Shown here piece after piece: positions 1 to 8,422 of a stretch of 64,000 bases of DNA. The stretch lies in NCBI RefSeq assembly GCF_028736035.1, contig NZ_CP117866.1, positions 10,333,001 through 10,397,000 of the forward strand, in the 5' to 3' direction. Numbering within the stretch: the stretch's first letter is position 1; each line of letters opens with the position of its first letter. Source of the DNA: Streptomyces sp. T12 (GTDB lineage Bacteria > Actinomycetota > Actinomycetes > Streptomycetales > Streptomycetaceae). The position numbers and the translations under genes were made by a program. Below the pieces are notes generated by a model. That model saw only the letters and a program-made list of their open reading frames with translations, had not been told where the DNA came from and made no database searches.

Positions 1-631
1 GCGTGCGCAGGCGCTCCTCGGTGTCGGCCCATGCTTGCGCGGGCCATGCGCGGCTCGCCTTGAGGAAGTCGACGGGAACCTCACCGGTGGCAGCGTGCAG
101 AATCAGGGATTCCAAGCCACCGACGCCCTCGCTCAGCAAGCACGCCACGTGGCCGTCACCGCGGAACTCCCGGAGCAGCGTCTGGGCGTGCCACAGCTGC
201 AGCACCGGTTCCTCCGGCCAGGGCAGGGCGGCATGCGCGGCGAACAGCGGGCGGCCCGCCGTGTGTTCGCAGGCGGCCTCGGCGGCCCTTCGGGTCAGCG
301 CCAGCACCTCGTCGAGAGCGGACAGCTCGTGGATTCCCGCCCGCCGCAAGGCCTCGTCTGCGGCGGCGTACCGCGCGTCCAGCACCTGCTGCGGTGTCGT
401 CGCGTCCCAGACCCCGTCGACCGCCTGCCGTACGAAATCGGGGTTGAAGTTGTAGAAGGTCGCTATGACCAGCTCGGCGGATGCCCGGCCGAACGCGGCG
501 CTCCGGGAGGCGAAGTACCCGGCGCGGCCGCTCAGTCCGAGGTCCGCGTACCGTCGCCTTCCCTCGGGGACGAAGTAGATCATGCCGTGTACGGGCTCGA
601 GGCGGCGCCAGGCCGCGCGCGCTGTCTTCAC
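1..631 (-). CDS. SCO6745-family protein, 3' end cut by window edge
   Basis: Reading the minus strand from a GTG at 631 gives an open frame that runs off the left edge (about 210 codons seen). It begins VKTARAAWRRLEPVHGMIYF and continues with GRAGYFASRSAAFGRASAEL, IATFYNFNPDFV and a helical, Ala-rich stretch. This layout (an N-terminal LEPVHGMIYF, a GYFASR motif, then F-N-F-N-P) is what I recall for the actinobacterial SCO6745 family, a helical family of unproven function related to SalK. A ribosome site AAAGG lies 8 bases before the GTG. It follows the alpha/beta hydrolase by 49 bases on the same strand, so the two are probably co-transcribed. Family assignment is from memory of the motif pattern; the biochemical role is unknown. 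Confidence 0.72.
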   Translation of the reverse strand, partial: MKTARAAWRRLEPVHGMIYFVPEGRRRYADLGLSGRAGYFASRSAAFGRASAELVIATFYNFNPDFVRQAVDGVWDATTPQQVLDARYAAADEALRRAGIHELSALDEVLALTRRAAEAACEHTAGRPLFAAHAALPWPEEPVLQLWHAQTLLREFRGDGHVACLLSEGVGGLESLILHAATGEVPVDFLKASRAWPAQAWADTEERLRT

Positions 632-679
632 GGGGTCACCTTTCAGGGGAGGTCGACGAACGGGGGTATTCGCTGCGGT

Positions 680-1519
680 TCAGTACGCGCCGTGCGTTCG
701 CAGATGGTCGAGCAGCAGGCGGTTCAGCGTTTCGGGCGCCTCCTCGGGAACCCAGTGGCTGACGCCCTGGAGGGTCTCGAACCGGTACGGCCCGTCGACC
801 CACCGTCCGGTCTCCCTCGCGGCCGCCGGGCCGAACGCGCCGTCCTCCGTGCTCCAGAGGTACAGCGTGGGCACCTCGATGACGCCGATCGCGCCGTCGG
901 GACGGCCGGCCCGGTACCAGTTCAGCGCCGCGGTGAGAGCGCCCGGCCGGGACAGGTGCCGCACGTAGGCCTCGGCGCTGTCCGGTGGGACCTTCCCGGC
1001 GTAGAAGCCACGTAGCTCTTGGGCATCGTGGGCGAGCATGCGCTCTTCGGTCGCGGGTGTTTCGCGCCAGTCGATCATGTAGCGAGAGCGTTCACGCTGA
1101 TCCTGGTCGGCGCGCAGGGTGGTGGCCAGGGCACCGGGGTGCGGGGTCGAGACAACCGTCAGGGTGCGTACCCGGCCGGGGTGGGCGTGCGCGGTCCACC
1201 AGGCCACCGCGCCTCCCCAGTCATGGCCGACCAGGTCGAAGGCCGCCCAGCCCAGTTCTTCGGTGATCGCGATCACGTCGTCGACCAGAAGGCCGATGCG
1301 ATAGTCCTCGGGCCGCTGGGGGCGGGCGCCGGGGGAGTACCCACGCTGGTCGGGTGCCACCACTCGGTAGCCGTGCGCGGCCAACCCCGCGATCTGCCGT
1401 CGCCACGCCAGCCCCGTCTGCGGGAAGCCGTGCAGCAGCAGCACCGGTCGGCCCTCGGGCGGACCCGCCACGATCGCGTCGAACACGCCCGCACCAGTGG
1501 AGATGCTCAGAGCGGTCAC
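680..1519 (-). CDS. alpha/beta hydrolase, epoxide hydrolase-like
   Basis: A roughly 280-residue alpha/beta-hydrolase fold enzyme. The oxyanion-hole motif HGFPQT, the nucleophile elbow GHDWGG and a C-terminal catalytic His in GVSHWVPEEAP are all visible. An Asp rather than Ser at the elbow is typical of epoxide hydrolases, haloalkane dehalogenases and fluoroacetate dehalogenases. The acid is probably the Asp in STEDGAFGP. I chose the GTG at 1519 because AAGGGG precedes it at good spacing. An ATG at 1534 lacks a ribosome site and lies at the edge of a palindrome. Upstream of the SCO6745-family gene and probably in one operon. Likely cytoplasmic (no signal peptide); substrate unknown. Confidence 0.85.
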   Translation of the reverse strand: MTALSISTGAGVFDAIVAGPPEGRPVLLLHGFPQTGLAWRRQIAGLAAHGYRVVAPDQRGYSPGARPQRPEDYRIGLLVDDVIAITEELGWAAFDLVGHDWGGAVAWWTAHAHPGRVRTLTVVSTPHPGALATTLRADQDQRERSRYMIDWRETPATEERMLAHDAQELRGFYAGKVPPDSAEAYVRHLSRPGALTAALNWYRAGRPDGAIGVIEVPTLYLWSTEDGAFGPAAARETGRWVDGPYRFETLQGVSHWVPEEAPETLNRLLLDHLRTHGAY

Positions 1520-1533
1520 GGCCCACCCCTTCA

Positions 1534-1549
1534 TACCGACTGGTCGGTA
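1534..1549. promoter_or_regulatory. palindrome, candidate TetR-type operator
   Basis: TACCGAC-TG-GTCGGTA, a perfect 7-bp inverted repeat with a 2-base centre, directly upstream of the hydrolase gene and touching its most upstream possible ATG. Short GTCGGTA-type palindromes are common TetR-family operators. It would control the hydrolase/SCO6745 pair. The cognate regulator is not identified. Confidence 0.5.
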
Positions 1550-1600
1550 GACTTCAGGTAGAGGGGCGGGCTGTCAAGGCATGAGTACGGGCCACCCTGG

Positions 1601-1629
1601 TTGAACCTGACGCCGAATTCAACTATAAC
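1601..1629 (+). promoter_or_regulatory. promoter with embedded operator-like motif, upstream of thiolase operon
   Basis: A sigma70-type promoter: -35 TTGAAC (1601-1606), 17-base spacer, -10 TATAAC (1624-1629). The spacer carries TGACGCCGAATTCAA. The same arrangement with TGACGTCAGATTCAA recurs at 6236-6264, and a weaker version at 5407-5435. The promoter is followed by a leader of about 150 bases before the thiolase start. The repeated motif suggests control of this cluster by one regulator, most simply the TetR protein encoded at 5443. Confidence 0.6.
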
Positions 1630-1780
1630 GGGCCCGGAGGCCGGCTCCCATCACCGCCTGCGGCAGCGCCTCAGTTGGCGTTCGGCACCACCTACCGGCA
1701 TCGAGCCCGGCTCACGGAGCTCGGAGTTCCGGCCCCGAAGCTCCCGGACGAACCGGACCAGCAGGAAGCAGTGAGGCGAC

Positions 1781-2980
1781 ATGAGGGAAGCAGTCATCGT
1801 TTCGACGGCGCGGACGCCGATCGGAAAGGCGTACCGCGGCGCGTTCAACGACACGCAGGCGCAGGAGCTTGCTGCGCATGCCCTTTCGCATGCGGTGCAG
1901 CGTGCCGGGCTGGAGGGAGGCGAGGTCGAGGACGTCGTCTTCGGCTGTGCTGTGCAGCAGGGATCCGCCGGTTTCAACGTCGCGCGCCAGGCCGCCCTGC
2001 GCGCCGCACTTCCGGACACCGTGTCCGGGATGACCATCGACCGGCAGTGCTCGTCGGGCCTGATGGCCATCGCCACGGCCGCCAAGCAGATCGTCGCGGA
2101 CGGCATGCAGGTCGCCGTCGGCGGCGGCGTCGAGTCGATCTCCCTGGTGCAGAACGACCACATGAACACCCACCGCATGACCGATCCCTGGCTGGTCGAG
2201 CACAAGCCGAGCATCTACCTGCCGATGTTGCAGACGGCGGAGATCGTCGCCGAACGCTACGGCGTGAGCCGGGAACGCCAGGACGAGTTCGCGTTGCTGT
2301 CACAGCAGCGCACCGCGGCGGCGCAGGAGGCCGGCCGGTTCGACCAGGAGATCGTCGCGCTCAGCAGCGTCAAGAAGGTGCTCGACAAGCAGTCCGGGGA
2401 AGTGCGGGACGAGGAGGTCACCCTGACCCGGGACGAGGGCAACCGCGCCTCGACGACGCTCGAAGGCCTGGCCGGGCTGGCGCCGGTACTGCCCGACGGC
2501 CAGGTGAGCGCGCACTCCAGCGTGACGGCGGGCAACTCCTCGCAGTTTTCGGACGGGGCTTCGGCGTCGGTGCTGATGGAGTCGAAGGAGGCCGAGCGCC
2601 GCGGACTGGAACCGCTGGGCGTCTACCGGGGTATGACCGTTGCCGGTTGCGGTCCGGAGGAGATGGGCATCGGTCCGGTGTTCGCCATCCCGAAGCTGCT
2701 GAAGCAGCACAACCTCACCATCGACGACATCGGCCTGTGGGAACTCAACGAGGCGTTCGCCTCCCAGGCGCTGTACTGCCGCGATGAACTGCACATCGAC
2801 CCGGAGCGGTTCAACGTCAACGGCGGCGCGATCTCGGTCGGCCATCCGTACGGAATGACCGGTGCCCGCCTGGTGGGGCATGCCCTCGTCGAGGGGAAGC
2901 GCCGAGGTGTCCGGTACGTGGTGATCTCGATGTGTGTCGGCGGCGGAATGGGCGCAGCCGGACTGTTCGAGGTCGTCTGA
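1781..2980 (+). CDS. thiolase / acetyl-CoA C-acyltransferase
   Basis: A 399-residue thiolase, normal length for the family. It should cleave 3-ketoacyl-CoA with free CoA, releasing acetyl-CoA (or propionyl-CoA), or run in reverse. The three catalytic positions are in place: the acyl-accepting Cys90 in RQCSSGL, His355 in [10 protein letters not shown] and Cys385 in [14 protein letters not shown] ribosome site precedes the ATG. The stop overlaps the ATG of the HAD gene (TGATGG), so translation is coupled. It is the first gene of a plus-strand acyl-CoA degradation set with ligase, dehydrogenase and two SDRs. The exact substrate chain cannot be told from sequence. Confidence 0.93.
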   Translation: MREAVIVSTARTPIGKAYRGAFNDTQAQELAAHALSHAVQRAGLEGGEVEDVVFGCAVQQGSAGFNVARQAALRAALPDTVSGMTIDRQCSSGLMAIATAAKQIVADGMQVAVGGGVESISLVQNDHMNTHRMTDPWLVEHKPSIYLPMLQTAEIVAERYGVSRERQDEFALLSQQRTAAAQEAGRFDQEIVALSSVKKVLDKQSGEVRDEEVTLTRDEGNRASTTLEGLAGLAPVLPDGQVSAHSSVTAGNSSQFSDGASASVLMESKEAERRGLEPLGVYRGMTVAGCGPEEMGIGPVFAIPKLLKQHNLTIDDIGLWELNEAFASQALYCRDELHIDPERFNVNGGAISVGHPYGMTGARLVGHALVEGKRRGVRYVVISMCVGGGMGAAGLFEVV

Positions 2981-3675
2981 TGGAGACGGAAACGGAGAAG
3001 GAGAAAGGGCAGAGGGAGCAGGAGAAGGAGCAGGAGAAGGAGAAGGAGAAGGAGAAGGGGCGAACCGCGGTCCTGGTGGACTTCGGCGGGGTCATCACCT
3101 CCAGCGTGCTGCGGGCTTTCACCGACTTCGGCGCCTCGCTCGGCGGCGACCCGCGCCTGCCGTTGGAGCTCCTCGCCCGGGACCAGCCCTCACGCACCCT
3201 CCTGGCCGACCATGAGTGCGGCCGCATCGACGCCGAAGCCTTCGAGCGAGGATTCGCCGAGCGCCTCCGCGTCCACGGTGCCGACGTACCGGCCGAGGGG
3301 CTCACGGCCCGGATGCAAGCGGGAATGTCGATCGACGAGGACATGCTCGCGCTGCTCGGTGAGCTTCGAGCCGCCGGTTGCCCCGTCGCGCTGGTGTCCA
3401 ACTCGTTCGGTACCGGGACGTACGACGGTGTCGACCTCGCCGCTGTCGCCGATGTGGTCGTCATCTCCTCCGACGTCGGCATCCGCAAGCCGTCCCGGCG
3501 GATCTACGCGATCGCATGTGAACGCCTCGGCATCGGCCCCGAAGAGGCAGTCATGATCGACGATCTGCAGCAGAACCTCGACGGAGCGGCGCGGATCGGT
3601 ATCGGGGGAGTGCTGCACACCAGCGCCGCCGACACCCGCCGCCAACTCGCCGAACGCTTCCGTATCACCGCCTGA
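2980..3675 (+). CDS. HAD-superfamily hydrolase with charged E/K N-terminal tract
   Basis: A 231-residue HAD-like hydrolase. Motif I appears as VLVDFGGVIT (one nucleophilic Asp; the usual second Asp is replaced by Gly). Motif II is the Ser/Asn of LVSNSFG, the Lys of motif III is in GIRKPSRRIY, and motif IV is MIDDLQQN. It resembles the HAD domain fused to acyl-CoA dehydrogenase in animal ACAD10, and an ACAD10/11-like enzyme lies four genes on. Residues 3-27 are almost only Glu, Lys and Gln, made by a GAGAAG-rich purine repeat (2984-3060). A GTG inside the LVDFGGV motif region could be a shorter start, with the purine tract acting as ribosome site. The function is probably phosphate or phosphonate ester removal, but the loss of the second Asp makes phosphatase activity uncertain. 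Confidence 0.8.
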   Translation: METETEKEKGQREQEKEQEKEKEKEKGRTAVLVDFGGVITSSVLRAFTDFGASLGGDPRLPLELLARDQPSRTLLADHECGRIDAEAFERGFAERLRVHGADVPAEGLTARMQAGMSIDEDMLALLGELRAAGCPVALVSNSFGTGTYDGVDLAAVADVVVISSDVGIRKPSRRIYAIACERLGIGPEEAVMIDDLQQNLDGAARIGIGGVLHTSAADTRRQLAERFRITA

Positions 3676-3818
3676 CCGATCGATCGGACCGGGCGCAGTG
3701 AGGCGCGTCATCCGGCCACCCCGGCCGAGGAGTTGATGGGGAGGCACGGCCAACTCAACCGGTCGGCGAGGGCGAGACCCGCACCGACACCTGCTCACAC
3801 CCTCGGAAGGCACCGCTC

Positions 3819-5345
3819 ATGACCAGCGTCTTCGATCCGGTGTGCCGCCACGCGGCCGCCACCCCCGACAACATCGCCCTGCGCGGCGCCGCGGACCAGT
3901 GGACCTACCGTCAACTGCGCGACGCGAGCGCACGGTATGCGGGGGCGCTGGCCGCCGCAGGGCTGTCCCCCGGGGACCGGGTGCTGCTCGCAGCGCCGTC
4001 GGTGCCCGAGTTCGTGGTGGCCTACCTCGCGATTCAGGCCGCGGGCTGTGTCGTGGTGCCGGTCAACACGATGTCCACCCGGGCCGAGGTCGAGTACGTC
4101 CTCGGCGACGCCGGGTGCTCATCGGCGATCGCCTGGCACGCCCTCGGTCCAGCCGTCGCCGAGGCGGCCGCGGCGCTCTCGGTGCCGTTCTGGACGCTGT
4201 CCCCGGGCGCGTCGGTCGCCGGTGCGGCCCCTGCCGACGTCGTCGACCGGGACCGCGACGAGACCGCGGCCATCCTGTACACCTCGGGCACCACAGGGCG
4301 GCCGAAGGGGGCCCAACTCACGGTCGGCAACCTGCTGACCGCTGGGGAGATCGGCGCCGAGTGCAGCCGCGCTTCGAGCGCCGACCGTACCGGCACCGGA
4401 CTTCCGCTGTTCCACGTCTTCGGCCAGGCATCGGTCCTGATGGCGACCCTGACCGCAGGCGGCTCGATGTCGTTGCTGGCCCGATTCGACCCGGCGTCGA
4501 TGCTGGAGATGCTGCGCCGCGACCGGCTCACCATCATGGCCGGCGTGCCGACCATGTGGAACGCGATGCTGCACGCGGCGGGTGATGCGAACCCGGCGGA
4601 CTTCGCCCAGCTCCGCGTCGCCGTCTCCGGCGGCGCCTCGCTGCCCGGGGAGATCGCCCGGGCCTTCGAGGCCCGCTTCGGCTGCACCATCCTCGAGGGA
4701 TACGGACTCACCGAGACCACCGCGTTCGGCACCTTCAACGACATCGACCGCGGCGGCAAGACCGGGTACACCGGCCGGGCGGTCCCGGGGCTGCAGGTTC
4801 AGGTGCGTGACGACGACGGCAACGAGTGTCCGCCGGGAACCGTCGGCGAGGTCCACATCAAGGGGCCCACGGTGATGCGCGGCTACTGGAACCGCCCCGT
4901 GGACACCGCCGCGGCCATCTCACCCGACGGCTGGTTCCGGACCGGCGACCTCGGCGAAACCGACACGGACGGCGGCCTGCGCATCGTCGACCGCGTCAAG
5001 GACCTGATCATCCGCGGCGGCTACAACGTCTACCCCGGTGAGGTCGAGGAAGTTCTCTACGAGCACCCCGACATCGTCGAGGCGGCCGTCATCGGCGTTC
5101 CCGACGACCACTACGGCGAGGAGGTCGCCGCGCTCATCGCGGCCCGGCCCGGTTCGGAACTCGGTGCCGCCGAGGTGTCCAGCTGGGCGCGAGAGCGGCT
5201 GTCCGCCTACAAGATCCCGCGCATCGTCCGGTTCGTCGACGCGCTGCCCAAGGGGCCGTCGGGGAAGATCCTCAAGCGGTCCATCGACCGTACCGCGCTG
5301 ACCCGCGACACCGCGCTCGGCGACGTTGCCGTCCACCACCCCTGA
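3819..5345 (+). CDS. acyl-CoA ligase (class I adenylate-forming, FadD-like)
   Basis: A 508-residue ANL-superfamily ligase that should activate a carboxylic acid to acyl-AMP and then acyl-CoA. The P-loop-like motif YTSGTTGRPKGA, the GYGLTETT motif, GWFRTGDLG, the hinge region KDLIIRGGYNVYPGEVEEVL and the C-terminal catalytic Lys483 in PSGKILKR are all present, so the enzyme looks intact. GGAAGG precedes the ATG. It lies 143 bases after the HAD gene, inside the thiolase-dehydrogenase cluster, and probably supplies that cluster's CoA substrate. Medium- or branched-chain, aromatic or alicyclic acids are all possible. Confidence 0.92.
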   Translation: MTSVFDPVCRHAAATPDNIALRGAADQWTYRQLRDASARYAGALAAAGLSPGDRVLLAAPSVPEFVVAYLAIQAAGCVVVPVNTMSTRAEVEYVLGDAGCSSAIAWHALGPAVAEAAAALSVPFWTLSPGASVAGAAPADVVDRDRDETAAILYTSGTTGRPKGAQLTVGNLLTAGEIGAECSRASSADRTGTGLPLFHVFGQASVLMATLTAGGSMSLLARFDPASMLEMLRRDRLTIMAGVPTMWNAMLHAAGDANPADFAQLRVAVSGGASLPGEIARAFEARFGCTILEGYGLTETTAFGTFNDIDRGGKTGYTGRAVPGLQVQVRDDDGNECPPGTVGEVHIKGPTVMRGYWNRPVDTAAAISPDGWFRTGDLGETDTDGGLRIVDRVKDLIIRGGYNVYPGEVEEVLYEHPDIVEAAVIGVPDDHYGEEVAALIAARPGSELGAAEVSSWARERLSAYKIPRIVRFVDALPKGPSGKILKRSIDRTALTRDTALGDVAVHHP

Positions 5346-5406
5346 ACCTCGCCCCTGAACCTCGGAGACCAGGACATTCAACCCACCTGCCTGCCCCTTG
5401 GGGTTT

Positions 5407-5435
5407 GTGACTATGGCGTCGGATTCAAGTAAAGT
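5407..5435 (+). promoter_or_regulatory. leaderless promoter of the TetR gene with third copy of the shared motif
   Basis: The sequence GGCGTCGGATTCAAG followed by TAAAGT (5430-5435) aligns with the motif and -10 boxes of the promoters at 1601 and 6236. The -10 box ends 7 bases before the ATG at 5443. Transcription would therefore begin at or beside the A of the start codon, giving a leaderless mRNA, which is common in actinomycetes. The -35 region here (GTGACT) is poorer than in the other two. Autoregulation by the encoded TetR protein is the simplest reading. Confidence 0.5.
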
Positions 5436-5442
5436 CCCCGAG

Positions 5443-6138
5443 ATGGACACCACTGCGCCCGAGGAGATCGACAGCGAGAAGGCACCGCCCGTGGCGCCCT
5501 TCTCGCAACTTCGCGAGCCGCCCACGACACAGCGCGGAGCGCGGACACGGGCCGCTTTGGTGAAGGCCGCGCGGAAGGTGTTCGAACGGGACGGCTACCT
5601 CGACACCCGCCTGACCGACATCACCAAAGAGGCTCGATGCGCGGCGGGGTCCTTCTACACCTACTTCGCCAACAAGGAAGAGGTGCTTGCCGCCGTACTC
5701 CTGGAGGCGCAGGAGGACATGATGCACCCCGGCATGGGCCGGGTGCAGGGCACCGACGATGCCTATGCCGTGCTCGAGGCGAGCAATCGCGCGTATCTCG
5801 CGGCATACAGACGGAACGCGAAGCTGATGGCGCTGCTGGAGCAGGTCGCACAAGTGGAGCCGGAGTTCCGTGAGTTCCGACGGCGGCGCGGGGACGCGTT
5901 CATCCGCCGCAACGCCCGCGGCATCGCGGACCTGCAGGCGCGGGGTGTCGCAGACGGTGAGGTCGATCCGATGATGGCCTCCCGTGCGCTGTCGGGGATG
6001 GTCAGCGTCATGGCCTACAACGCCTTCGTGCTCTGTGAAGGGCAGGAAGAAGAAGGTGCGCCGGTGGACTTCGAGGAACTCGTGTCCACGGTGACCCGGC
6101 TCTGGGCGAACGCCCTGCGGTTCCCCGAACACCGCTGA
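5443..6138 (+). CDS. TetR/AcrR-family transcriptional regulator
   Basis: About 231 residues. The N-terminal HTH is clear: ARKVFERDGYLDTRLTDI, then EARCAAGSFYTYFANKEEVL, followed by a helical ligand-binding domain. A proline-rich 30-residue N-terminal tail precedes the HTH. I start at ATG 5443 because a -10 box lies 7 bases upstream and no ribosome site is seen; ATGs at 5413 and earlier would lie inside the promoter motif. It sits in the middle of the acyl-CoA cluster and probably represses it, sensing an acyl-CoA intermediate. A strong terminator follows, isolating it from the next SDR gene, which has its own promoter. Confidence 0.9.
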   Translation: MDTTAPEEIDSEKAPPVAPFSQLREPPTTQRGARTRAALVKAARKVFERDGYLDTRLTDITKEARCAAGSFYTYFANKEEVLAAVLLEAQEDMMHPGMGRVQGTDDAYAVLEASNRAYLAAYRRNAKLMALLEQVAQVEPEFREFRRRRGDAFIRRNARGIADLQARGVADGEVDPMMASRALSGMVSVMAYNAFVLCEGQEEEGAPVDFEELVSTVTRLWANALRFPEHR

Positions 6139-6153
6139 TCCGCCTGCTCCCCT

Positions 6154-6188
6154 GACACTCGGTACCGCCGGGTGTCTTTTCTTTTTCT
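6154..6188 (+). terminator. Rho-independent terminator after the TetR gene
   Basis: Stem GACACTCGG (6154-6162), loop TACCG, stem CCGGGTGTC (6168-6176), with one T-G pair, followed by the T-rich run TTTTCTTTTTC. This is the best classical terminator in the window and separates the TetR transcript from the promoter at 6236. Confidence 0.85.
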
Positions 6189-6235
6189 CGTCTGCTCCAC
6201 GGACGTGACGACCGCGGCCGGCGTACGCCCATCTC

Positions 6236-6264
6236 TTGAAGTTGACGTCAGATTCAATTATACA
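6236..6264 (+). promoter_or_regulatory. promoter with operator-like motif upstream of SDR-ACAD-SDR operon
   Basis: -35 TTGAAG (6236-6241), 17-base spacer containing TGACGTCAGATTCAA, -10 TATACA (6259-6264), about 40 bases before the GTG at 6304. The motif matches the thiolase promoter at 1601 almost base for base, implying joint regulation of both halves of the cluster. Confidence 0.65.
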
Positions 6265-6303
6265 GGGTGAGGCAAGAGCGTCCCGGCACGGAGAGGTCCG
6301 CCT

Positions 6304-7122
6304 GTGAACGTTGCACAAAGAATCGCCATCGTCACCGGAGGGGGCGGCGGCATCGGCGGCGCGCTGGTCGCGCGGCTCGCTCGCGAGGGTGCCCGGGTCG
6401 TCGTCGCGGACCTCGACGCGGAGACCGCGCGGGCGGTGTCGGAAAGGGTCAACGCCGACCATCCGGGAAGTACGGTCAGCGCCGGCGGGGACGTGTCGGA
6501 CACCGGCCAGATCCAGGAGCTGATCGACCTGGCCGAGAGCACGTTCGGTCCGGTCGACCTCTACTTCGCGAACGCGGGCATCGCCGGGGCACCCGGCCTC
6601 GACGCGAGCGAACCGGACTGGGACCTCTCGATCGACGTGAACCTGCGAGCCCACATCCGTGCGGCAAAGCTGCTGGTACCACGGTGGCTCGAGCGCGGTG
6701 AGGGCTACTTCGTCAGCACCGCCTCGGCGGCCGGGCTGCTCACCCAGATCGGCTCCGCCACGTACGCCGTCACCAAGCACGCGGCCGTCGCCTTCGCCGA
6801 GTGGCTGAGTGTCAGCTACGGCGATCGCGGGGTCCGGGTCAGCTGTCTGTGCCCGATGGGCGTGAACACGAGATTGCTGTTCTCCGGAGAGGACTCCGGG
6901 GACGCGCTGGGAAGGGCAGCGACGCGGGCCGTCACGTCCGCGGGTGACGTCCTGGAGCCGGCCGACGTGGCCGACGCGGTCCTGGCCGCGATCGATGACG
7001 AGCGCTTCCTGATCCTGCCGCACGAAGACGTTCTTGAGATGTACCGGCAGAAGGGCTCGGACTACGACCGGTGGCTGCGCGGGATGCGCCGCTACCAGAG
7101 CTCCCTGCTGGCGCAGCCGTGA
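6304..7122 (+). CDS. short-chain dehydrogenase/reductase (SDR)
   Basis: A 272-residue classical SDR. The nucleotide-binding TGGGGGIGG, the ANAGIAG motif, catalytic Ser in STASAAG and the YAVTK active-site Tyr/Lys pair are present. VVVADLD with an Asp after the second strand favours NAD(H) over NADP(H). It likely interconverts a hydroxyacyl and ketoacyl group. The GTG start is preceded by GGAGAGG. It is the first gene downstream of the motif promoter and is followed 69 bases later by the acyl-CoA dehydrogenase gene. The C-terminal part (residues 180-272) is longer than the minimal SDR and resembles those next to ACAD10/11-type dehydrogenases. Confidence 0.9.
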   Translation: MNVAQRIAIVTGGGGGIGGALVARLAREGARVVVADLDAETARAVSERVNADHPGSTVSAGGDVSDTGQIQELIDLAESTFGPVDLYFANAGIAGAPGLDASEPDWDLSIDVNLRAHIRAAKLLVPRWLERGEGYFVSTASAAGLLTQIGSATYAVTKHAAVAFAEWLSVSYGDRGVRVSCLCPMGVNTRLLFSGEDSGDALGRAATRAVTSAGDVLEPADVADAVLAAIDDERFLILPHEDVLEMYRQKGSDYDRWLRGMRRYQSSLLAQP

Positions 7123-7191
7123 CCGGCACGCCCGGCGTGCGCTTCCTCGCCGCCCGCCCCGAATGTCCCTCCCTCCCTGTCAGGAGTACGC

Positions 7192-8421
7192 ATGTCCCTG
7201 TTTGAGACGTCGGACCGCGCCAAGAAGTACCGGGCGGATCTGCTCGACTTCATGGATGCGCACGTCTACCCCGCTGAGGCCGTGTACCACGAGCAGATGC
7301 ACGCCTCGGGTGACCCGCACTTCCAGCCGCCGATCATCGAGGAACTCAAGGCGCAGGCGCGCCGGCGCGGGCTGTGGAACCTCTTCCACCCGCACCCCGA
7401 GTGGGGCCCGGGGCTGACGAACCTGGAGTACGCGCCGCTGGCCGAGATCATGGGGCGCAGCCACATCGCCTCCGAGGCGTGCAACTGCAACGCTCCCGAC
7501 ACCGGCAACATGGAGGTGCTCACGCTGTTCGGCAGCGACGAGCACAAGGAGAAGTACCTCAAGCCCCTGCTGGAGGGGACGATGGCCTCGGCGTTCGCGA
7601 TGACCGAGCCGCGTGTCGCCAGTTCGGACGCCACCAACATCGAGTTGCGGATGGAGCGCGACGGCGACGAGTACGTGCTCAACGGCCGCAAGTGGTTCGC
7701 CTCGAACGCGATGCACAAGAACTGCAAGGTGCTCATCGTGATGGGCAAGACCGACCCCACGGCGGCCCCACATCGCCAGCAGTCGATGATGGTCGTCCCG
7801 ATCGACGCCCCCGGGGTCACCGTGGTCCGCAACCTCCCGGTGTTCGGGTACGCGGACCGCGAGGGCCATGCGGAGATCATCTTCGAGAATGTGCGGGTAC
7901 CGGCCAAGGACCTGCTCAAGGGCGAGGGCGAGGGTTTCGCGATCAGCCAGGCCCGGCTCGGGCCTGGTCGTATCCACCACTGCATGCGGGCCATCGGCGC
8001 GGCCGAGCGGGCGCTGGAGCTGATGTGCCGGCGTGCGCAGTCACGGGTGACCTTCGGCAGTCCGGTTGCCGAACGGTCCAACATCCAGGACTGGATCGCG
8101 GAAGCGCGGATCGACATCGAGATGATCCGCCTGCTCACGCTCAAGGCCGCGTATCTGATGGACACGGTAGGGAACAAGGAAGCGCGCACCGAGATCGCGG
8201 CCATCAAGGTGGCCGCCCCGAACATCGCGCTGAAGGTGGTCGACCGCGCGATCCAGGTGCACGGAGGAGCGGGAGTGACCGACGACTTCCCGCTGGCGAT
8301 GATGTACGCGCAGCTGCGGACGCTGCGGCTGGCGGACGGTCCCGACGAGGTCCACAAGCGGGCCATCGCCAAACAGGAACTGCGGCAGTACCGCGACGTG
8401 GCCGCGGCGGCGGTGAGCTGA
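7192..8421 (+). CDS. acyl-CoA dehydrogenase, ACAD10/11-like
   Basis: A 409-residue FAD flavoenzyme that introduces an alpha,beta double bond into acyl-CoA, passing electrons to ETF. Features: N-terminal helical domain, FAD-binding [26 protein letters not shown] (a signature I associate with ACAD10/11-type enzymes), and [16 protein letters not shown] near the end. The catalytic base is probably the Glu of [14 protein letters not shown] precedes the ATG. ACAD10/11 family members act on 4-phospho- or 4-hydroxyacyl-CoAs in known systems. A HAD gene is nearby, but I see no aminoglycoside-phosphotransferase-like kinase in the window. One base separates it from the next SDR gene. Confidence 0.9.
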   Translation: MSLFETSDRAKKYRADLLDFMDAHVYPAEAVYHEQMHASGDPHFQPPIIEELKAQARRRGLWNLFHPHPEWGPGLTNLEYAPLAEIMGRSHIASEACNCNAPDTGNMEVLTLFGSDEHKEKYLKPLLEGTMASAFAMTEPRVASSDATNIELRMERDGDEYVLNGRKWFASNAMHKNCKVLIVMGKTDPTAAPHRQQSMMVVPIDAPGVTVVRNLPVFGYADREGHAEIIFENVRVPAKDLLKGEGEGFAISQARLGPGRIHHCMRAIGAAERALELMCRRAQSRVTFGSPVAERSNIQDWIAEARIDIEMIRLLTLKAAYLMDTVGNKEARTEIAAIKVAAPNIALKVVDRAIQVHGGAGVTDDFPLAMMYAQLRTLRLADGPDEVHKRAIAKQELRQYRDVAAAAVS

Positions 8422-8422
8422 G

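Noticed and set aside
5425..7023. Long minus-strand open frame of 532 codons
   Set aside because: It lies antisense to the TetR and SDR genes, which have clear motifs, and also crosses the terminator and promoter at 6154-6264. Open because of high third-position GC.
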